The notes beneath the pieces are model-generated. The model had not been told where the DNA came from. It did no database searches and saw nothing but the letters and a program-made list of their open reading frames with translations. Shown in pieces: positions 60,401 to 64,000 of a DNA stretch of 64,000 bases. Each line of letters begins with the position of its first letter. Within the stretch, counting starts at the first letter, position 1. The translations under genes were made by a program, and so were the position numbers. The stretch is from Bacteroidales bacterium (GTDB lineage Bacteria; Bacteroidota; Bacteroidia; Bacteroidales; UBA1402): positions 1 through 64,000 of the forward strand of contig JAFUDT010000005.1 in assembly GCA_017464285.1 (NCBI GenBank), read 5' to 3'.

Positions 60401-61974
60401 TTCAACTGCTGCAGATTGATGTGCCGCATGTCCAGCCGGGCTTGCAGGCGATCGGTCTTGTTTTGTTCGAAGACGGCATCCAGCTTCATCAGGCAGTTGG
60501 GGTCGTTCATATCCAGTTGCGCCCTGTAGTAGCCGCCATTGTCGATGCGTGCCTGCAAACCGGCATTCTGATAGGTATATCCGTTGAAATCGAGGTGGCG
60601 GATCTCGGCATCGACATCGGCCCGGAGCGACTGTCCGTCCTGCCTGACGGCATTGATCCTCATATCCAGCCCGGTCTTTCCCAAGGTGGCACCTGACTGT
60701 AGAAGTTGTTGTAAATCAAAGTTTTCTGTGCTGATATTTCCGGTAATGGACTCTTCCTTTTTGTTATGGCCCCTCCAGTCTGCCTGAACGTGCATCTCTC
60801 CCGGGTCACTGGAGAGCCGGCCGTTCAGCCCTATTCGGGCAGTATCCATCGACAGGTCGCCGGTATAGGAGGTCCTCCCCAAGTGATAGACAAACTCCGG
60901 CAGGTGCAGGGAGCTGGAAGGATGACATCGGCGGTAGAGATCCGCCGCCTCGGGTCTCAGCCATATCTCGTTCCAGTGGGAGACTGCGCTGCGGGAGGGT
61001 TCGAGTATATTGTCCAGGGTGGCTTTCCCGTCCAGTCCTACGAGATCGTCCAGACTGAAATGGAGATGACGCAGCTCCCATTGTCTCATGTTTCCGGCCA
61101 GCTGCAATTCCAGGTCGGCCCGGTGCTCTTCCTCCTCCAGCCGGTAATACCGGGAAGCCTGCGGAAAATCCCTGAGTGACAGACTGGCCGTCAGATCCAT
61201 CTCTTCGACCAGGGCAAGGGAGTCCGGTTGGAGGCCGGGGCAGTACAGCAAGGTGGGAGCGAGTCGAACCGTCGAAGAGGGTAGCGACAGGGCAAAGCGT
61301 TCGATGAGCAGGTAACGCCGGTCGTAACCGACGGTCAGGTCCATGTCCTGAATCAGGAAACCATCAGGGCCGACGCAGCTCAGACGGTCGATGTTCAGTT
61401 TGAGGCGGTTTTCTTCAGAGACGGCATTGCCCCTGAGGTTGATCTCTTTTATGTCGATATGATGCTTGTCCCAGCCTGAAACCGGTGCTTCCGACAGTAC
61501 GTCATAGACCACGCGGCAGTCTTTCAGCATGACGGACTGCAGATTCAGGCGAGGTAGTGTAGGGCCTGTCTTTTTTTCTCCCTTGGGTTGAAAAAGGGGG
61601 ATTTGAGTGAGGTTGAGTTCGGCCTCCGGAGTCTCTTTCCACAGGTGCAGCCGGGCTCCGATCAGTCGTATGGCGTTGAAGCTCAGATGCCCGGAGAGTA
61701 TTTTGCGGGGCTGGAAGTCAATGTCGGCGCGGTCGACGGAGAGCAGGGTATTGCCCATGGAGTCAGTCAGCACGACGTCATAGAATTTCAGGCAGGATTG
61801 CTCCAGGCTGAAGGACATGGAATCTATGCGGACAAAGAGTCCCTGTTGCCTGCCGGCACTGTTGACGGCCTTTTGCAGTGCCCAGCGCTGGAAGCGGCTG
61901 TTGGACAGCAGCAGAAGGACGACACCCAGCAGCGTCGCCACAATAAAGATCCAAATCCAGCCTTTCTTTCTCAA
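57478..61974 (-). CDS. tamB: TamB-like translocation/assembly protein
   Basis: About 1498 residues. One N-terminal membrane helix (about 5-23, WIWIFIVATLLGVVLLLL) leads into a long repetitive beta region and the C-terminal TamB domain (SRLREDMQIFGQYVLESGKYKFSIQDVLSREFNIAQGSTVSFSGD-type, and SIPVTCTMNISGKIEQPTIELGLAFPSADEEL...IVYLLLLGRFG). It spans the periplasm to assist outer-membrane assembly or lipid transport. The frame is open to a TTG at 62025, which lies inside the -7 box TACATTTG (62023-62030). The TTG at 61974 gives MRKKGWIWIF, the best N-terminus, so I use it; no ATG fits. Confidence 0.86.
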   Translation of the reverse strand: MRKKGWIWIFIVATLLGVVLLLLSNSRFQRWALQKAVNSAGRQQGLFVRIDSMSFSLEQSCLKFYDVVLTDSMGNTLLSVDRADIDFQPRKILSGHLSFNAIRLIGARLHLWKETPEAELNLTQIPLFQPKGEKKTGPTLPRLNLQSVMLKDCRVVYDVLSEAPVSGWDKHHIDIKEINLRGNAVSEENRLKLNIDRLSCVGPDGFLIQDMDLTVGYDRRYLLIERFALSLPSSTVRLAPTLLYCPGLQPDSLALVEEMDLTASLSLRDFPQASRYYRLEEEEHRADLELQLAGNMRQWELRHLHFSLDDLVGLDGKATLDNILEPSRSAVSHWNEIWLRPEAADLYRRCHPSSSLHLPEFVYHLGRTSYTGDLSMDTARIGLNGRLSSDPGEMHVQADWRGHNKKEESITGNISTENFDLQQLLQSGATLGKTGLDMRINAVRQDGQSLRADVDAEIRHLDFNGYTYQNAGLQARIDNGGYYRAQLDMNDPNCLMKLDAVFEQNKTDRLQARLDMRHINLQQLNFLPADDGQSDLSFTLETDLQGDSPDNMQGILRIDSIDFFNRQTPCHADSLLLSLEPGLASIYSDVLRGELRGKFEFSELYNDIHEGVLSRYLPTVFSSRGRSEADNSYHFQLDMGNTRSWSAALQLPVTIPEAAHVEGYYDRLGDHVYLRAYTEEMLYQEMKLSQAELVVDNQGEERLFLTAASAIDNGGSTYRIALDADAAADSVRLGFSGEDMKSATKNRLNLRSSHLFSRNGAGSPLNVRSILNTLDIQMADSLWQTLPSCISWDGSKLRIGQFRMYHDDQLLYLDGSVSRDETDTLAVVLNRVSIDDLFRLKTARDVIKKKKQLLLGGIVTGDAKIVSLLGKPQVNGDIFVEKFALNKAPLGDLQAKTRWNESKSGIELDASVSENGEWLGDVNGGFYLEKDSLYLGIDSHGIPLDFISYFSKPVVSLGGRAHGYIEVMGRLSHGSRIALLGTALVEQGEVRIDMLKTSYSFSDTVFMTPTSIRLNKVELTDNENNQAVFNGELTHSNFKNLNFDFRLSFDHFKLMDIPASPSESLYGNVYASGTASMSGPEKDLQIDVKASTTEKTVFGLSLASPASDNDYAFIRFVDSHEKRTEVDGKISLGASSFSQPPKINSNLSIVLELDVTPAAELVLITSASSGDEMKARGEGRLRILYSTREDMQIFGQYVLESGKYKFSIQDVLSREFNIAQGSTVSFSGDLMSAEMEIDAGYTVFNVTLSDLLDEADLASLNLNRTSIPVTCTMNISGKIEQPTIELGLAFPSADEELRRRIMNVINTDEILNRQIVYLLLLGRFGAIENTSTASTTTSDNMTAVVAATLNTLSRQINRLIVQSLGDDNLSLDLKYRYDDMATGIGEWQVAMSSQMLDNRLIINGNIGSREDLINSNTQFIGDFDMEYKFSQSGRWRLKMFNRSNDSRYFKSAMTTQGMGVVYKETFNTLSELRQAYVERVVRQIAKSKGESDLKNSRK

Positions 61975-61982
61975 ATTAGTTG

Positions 61983-61990
61983 TACTTTTG
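61983..61990 (+). promoter_or_regulatory. -7 box for tsaD
   Basis: TACTTTTG, 48 bases before the tsaD ATG. Predicted start of transcription about 61997. It faces the tamB -7 box (62023-62030). Confidence 0.5.
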
Positions 61991-62022
61991 TGCGCCTGCT
62001 TGAGAGCAGGCGGAAAAACCGA

Positions 62023-62030
62023 CAAATGTA
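62023..62030 (-). promoter_or_regulatory. -7 box for tamB
   Basis: CAAATGTA on the plus strand reads TACATTTG on the minus strand, about 48 bases before the proposed tamB TTG at 61974. No -33 is obvious. Confidence 0.45.
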
Positions 62031-62038
62031 CGAATAAA

Positions 62039-63061
62039 ATGAGACCTATTTACATTTTAGGGATAGAATCTTCCTGCGATGATACCTCAGCGGCTGTCAT
62101 TCAGGAAGATTGCCTGCTGTCCAATGTCATTGCCAGCCAAAAGGTCCATGAAATCTATGGCGGAGTTGTCCCCGAACTGGCCTCCCGTGCCCATCAGCAC
62201 AATATCGTGCCCGTGGTGGATCTGGCCCTGAAGCAGGCCGGCATCGACAAATCTCAGCTCACAGCGCTGGCCTATACCCGTGGGCCGGGGCTGATGGGAT
62301 CCCTGCTGGTGGGTACTTCCTTTGCCAAGGGTTTTGCCCGGGCTCTGAATCTGCCCATGATGGATGTAAACCATCTGCAGGCACACATATTGGCCCATTT
62401 TATCCGGCAAAAAGGGGAGGAGTTCACTCCGCCTTCATATCCTTTCCTGTGCCTCCTGGTTTCGGGCGGCAATTCCCAGATCGTGCTGGTGAAATCCTAT
62501 AAAGACATGGAAATCATCGGTCAGACTATCGACGACGCAGCCGGTGAGGCCTTTGACAAATGCGCCAAGATGCTTGGACTGCCTTACCCTGGCGGCCCGG
62601 TCATAGACAGGCTCTCCCGGGAAGGTGATCCCGATACCTTCCGCTACAGCCGTCCCCAGGTGCCGGATTTCAACTATAGCTTCAGCGGGCTGAAAACGTC
62701 TTTTCTGTATCATTTGCGCGATGAAATGGCCAAGAATCCTCAATTTGCGGAAGAGCGCAAGGCAGATTTATGTGCCTCGCTGCAGAAAGCCGTGGTGGAT
62801 ATCCTCATGGACAAGCTCTGCAAGGCGAGCAAGGCGCTTGGCATTAAAGAAGTGGCTGTGGCCGGCGGGGTTTCGGCCAACTCGGCACTGCGGGCCGCCT
62901 TTCAGGATTATGCCCGCCGTTACGGCTGGCGGATACATCTGCCCAAGATCTCCTATTCGACAGACAACGCGGCCATGGTGGCTATCTGTGGTTATTATAA
63001 ATATCTGGACGGAGATTTTTGTCAGATAGACGCGGCTCCCTTTTCCCGGGTATCGGTTTAG
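62039..63061 (+). CDS. tsaD: tRNA N6-adenosine threonylcarbamoyltransferase
   Basis: A 340-residue Kae1/TsaD. IYILGIESSCDDTSAAVIQ is the N-terminal ASKHA motif, HQHNIVPVVDLAL and MDVNHLQAHILAHF are metal-binding His regions, LLVSGGNSQIVLV, KCAKMLGLPYPGGPVIDRLS, and AVAGGVSANSALRAAF complete the ATP fold. It forms t6A37 in tRNA. The ATG at 62039 is used; an upstream open frame is not part of the family. Confidence 0.96.
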   Translation: MRPIYILGIESSCDDTSAAVIQEDCLLSNVIASQKVHEIYGGVVPELASRAHQHNIVPVVDLALKQAGIDKSQLTALAYTRGPGLMGSLLVGTSFAKGFARALNLPMMDVNHLQAHILAHFIRQKGEEFTPPSYPFLCLLVSGGNSQIVLVKSYKDMEIIGQTIDDAAGEAFDKCAKMLGLPYPGGPVIDRLSREGDPDTFRYSRPQVPDFNYSFSGLKTSFLYHLRDEMAKNPQFAEERKADLCASLQKAVVDILMDKLCKASKALGIKEVAVAGGVSANSALRAAFQDYARRYGWRIHLPKISYSTDNAAMVAICGYYKYLDGDFCQIDAAPFSRVSV

Positions 63062-63128
63062 TAAATGTTTTATTTTTAGATAGATACATCATATCGGAGT
63101 TTTTTTTGAAAAATAATGGATGGAATAA

Positions 63129-63159
63129 TTGCATATTTTGCGAAAAAGTCCGATTTTTG
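63129..63159 (+). promoter_or_regulatory. Promoter of rpmB-rpmG-DUF4295
   Basis: TTG (63129-63131), 20 bases, GATTTTTG (63152-63159), one mismatch to the consensus. The T8-GAAAAA tract at 63100-63112 lies upstream as at tRNA-Arg. The leader to rpmB is about 85 bases. Confidence 0.5.
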
Positions 63160-63249
63160 CAGCCGCTAAAAATAGTGTGTCTTGGCCCTTGCAGAGGCCG
63201 GGCAAAACATTGAGAGCAAGAAAAATATAAACCAGTAATATTAATTGCA

Positions 63250-63510
63250 ATGTCAAAGATTTGTCAGATCACAGGAAAGAGAGCTATGATTGGCAACAAC
63301 GTCTCGCATTCCAAGAGGCGTACCAAACGTAAATTCAATGTCAATCTTTTCCAGAAGAAGTTCTATTGGGTAGAACAGGGTTGTTGGATTGCACTGACCG
63401 TTTCCGCTGCCGGTCTGCGTGATATCAACCGCAAAGGTTTGAACGCAGCCATGAATGATGCCGTCGCTGCCGGCCACCTGCGTATGGAAGATATTTTAAT
63501 TATTGACTGA
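63250..63510 (+). CDS. rpmB: 50S ribosomal protein L28
   Basis: An 86-residue L28: [40 protein letters not shown], with the usual length and a C-terminal [14 protein letters not shown]. First gene of the rpmB-rpmG-DUF4295 run seen in Bacteroidales. Confidence 0.96.
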   Translation: MSKICQITGKRAMIGNNVSHSKRRTKRKFNVNLFQKKFYWVEQGCWIALTVSAAGLRDINRKGLNAAMNDAVAAGHLRMEDILIID

Positions 63511-63525
63511 TAGGAGAGTATAGCC

Positions 63526-63714
63526 ATGGCAAAGAAAGCAAAAGGTAACAGAGTTCAGGTTATTCTGGAATGCACTGAACACAAGGACAGCGGTATGCCG
63601 GGTACTTCCCGCTATATCACCACCAAGAATCGTAAGAACACGACCGGGAGACTGGAACTGAAGAAATACAATCCTATCCTGAAGAGAGTCACAGTACACA
63701 AAGAAATTAAATAG
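63526..63714 (+). CDS. rpmG: 50S ribosomal protein L33
   Basis: A 62-residue L33: [60 protein letters not shown]. It lacks the Cys-x-x-Cys pairs of the zinc-binding form (only one Cys), so it is the zinc-free type. It starts 15 bases after rpmB. Confidence 0.95.
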   Translation: MAKKAKGNRVQVILECTEHKDSGMPGTSRYITTKNRKNTTGRLELKKYNPILKRVTVHKEIK

Positions 63715-63722
63715 TATAAGAG

Positions 63723-63878
63723 ATGGCAAAGAAAGCAATTTCAACCTTGCGTACCGGTGAAGGCCGTTCCACGGTGAAGGTTATCAAAATGATCAAGTCT
63801 CCGAAAACAGGAGCCTACGTATTCAATGAGGAGATGGTAGCCACAGACAAGGCTGCTGAATATGTCAAGAAGAAATAA
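63723..63878 (+). CDS. DUF4295 small protein
   Basis: A 51-residue basic protein, MAKKAISTLRTGEGRSTVKVIKMIKSPKTGAYVFNEEMVATDKAAEYVKKK, read directly from the sequence. It matches the DUF4295 family, always next to rpmG in Bacteroidetes and probably associated with the ribosome. It starts 8 bases after rpmG. Confidence 0.88.
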   Translation: MAKKAISTLRTGEGRSTVKVIKMIKSPKTGAYVFNEEMVATDKAAEYVKKK

Positions 63879-63910
63879 CTTTCTGTTCAGCGTTTTGTCG
63901 ATAAATATTC

Positions 63911-63944
63911 AAGGTTGTTTCTGATTCAGAGACAACCTTTTTTC
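63911..63944 (+). terminator. Terminator before ftsY
   Basis: AAGGTTGT/ACAACCTT outer stem with an inner TCTG/CAGA pairing, followed by a T-tract (ttttttcg). It separates the ribosomal protein run from ftsY. Confidence 0.75.
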
Positions 63945-63963
63945 GCTTATCAGTCAAGGTCAC

Positions 63964-64000
63964 ATGGGTATATTCAGTATCTTCTCCAAAGAGAAAAAGG
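63964..64000 (+). CDS. ftsY: Signal recognition particle receptor FtsY (first 12 codons)
   Basis: The ATG at 63964 opens MGIFSIFSKEKK, the typical N-terminus of Bacteroidales FtsY, and the position after rpmB-rpmG-DUF4295 is that of ftsY in this group. The gene runs out of the window, so this is tentative. Confidence 0.55.
   Translation, partial: MGIFSIFSKEKK

Overview
This window looks like a chromosomal core segment from a member of the order Bacteroidales (phylum Bacteroidota). The evidence is the complete bat (aerotolerance) operon, HU-family proteins, DUF3078, DUF4295 and AsmA/TamB-type envelope proteins, a KorDABC-type 2-oxoacid:ferredoxin oxidoreductase, a eukaryotic-type glycogen branching enzyme, and the Bacteroidota promoter form seen many times: TTTG or TTG, about 20 nt, then TAnnTTTG. 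I see no transposase, integrase, phage gene, CRISPR array or rRNA. Two tRNA genes are present: Pro-TGG on the minus strand and Arg-ACG on the plus strand.

Layout, left to right. 1-2.5 kb: the tail of a radical SAM protein, a secreted flavodoxin, a TIGR04076 protein and an SDR oxidoreductase. 2.6-4.1 kb: an HU protein followed by an HU-TM-LysM fusion. 4.2-12.5 kb: moxR-DUF58-(DUF4381-like)-batA-B-C-D-E, then a PAP2 phosphatase. 13.2-14.2 kb: two poorly characterised small genes. 14.3-19.1 kb (minus): tRNA-Pro, a PurF-like protein whose catalytic Cys is Gly, and carB. 19.3-24.3 kb: aspS, a Nif3-family gene, a zinc-ribbon coiled-coil gene, an HsdR_N nuclease-like gene (minus) and holA. 24.4-28.1 kb (minus): yhcH, glgB, carboxynorspermidine dehydrogenase. 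28.3-32.5 kb: a CPA2 antiporter and glmS (minus). 32.5-34.2 kb: an AT-rich intergenic region full of ATGTA/TACAT half-sites, an XRE-type regulator and a short palindromic tandem repeat. 34.2-39.4 kb: pyrK-pyrD-lipoprotein-asmA-like. 39.5-45.2 kb: trmD (minus), a DUF3078 gene, ansA, and korD-A-(small TM)-B-C (minus). 45.3-48.7 kb: ispE, dnaB, tRNA-Arg, mgtC. 48.8-53.1 kb (minus): pcrA, nspC, nitroreductase lipoprotein. 53.3-57.5 kb: radical SAM protein, PlsC-like acyltransferase (minus), proS. 57.5-64 kb: tamB (minus), tsaD, then rpmB-rpmG-DUF4295 and the first codons of ftsY.

How the genes work together. Most are housekeeping: translation (aspS, proS, trmD, tsaD, rpmB, rpmG, two tRNAs), replication and repair (holA, dnaB, pcrA), pyrimidine and glutamine-nitrogen metabolism (carB, pyrK, pyrD, glmS, PurF-like), isoprenoid synthesis (ispE), ferredoxin-linked 2-oxoacid metabolism (korDABC) and envelope assembly (bat, tamB, asmA-like, plsC-like, DUF3078). 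The two enzymes of carboxynorspermidine-type polyamine synthesis are both present but 24 kb apart.

No unmistakably new multi-gene system is present. The best candidates for a second look are: the XRE regulator with its field of candidate operators and an apparently unassigned promoter on the other strand (32.9-33.46 kb); the palindromic 62-63 bp repeat at 33.92-34.06 kb; the HU-TM-LysM protein with a G8 tract in its linker; the PurF-like protein lacking its glutaminase Cys; the face-to-face tamB/tsaD promoters; and two genes (dnaB, mgtC) predicted to be leaderless or nearly so.
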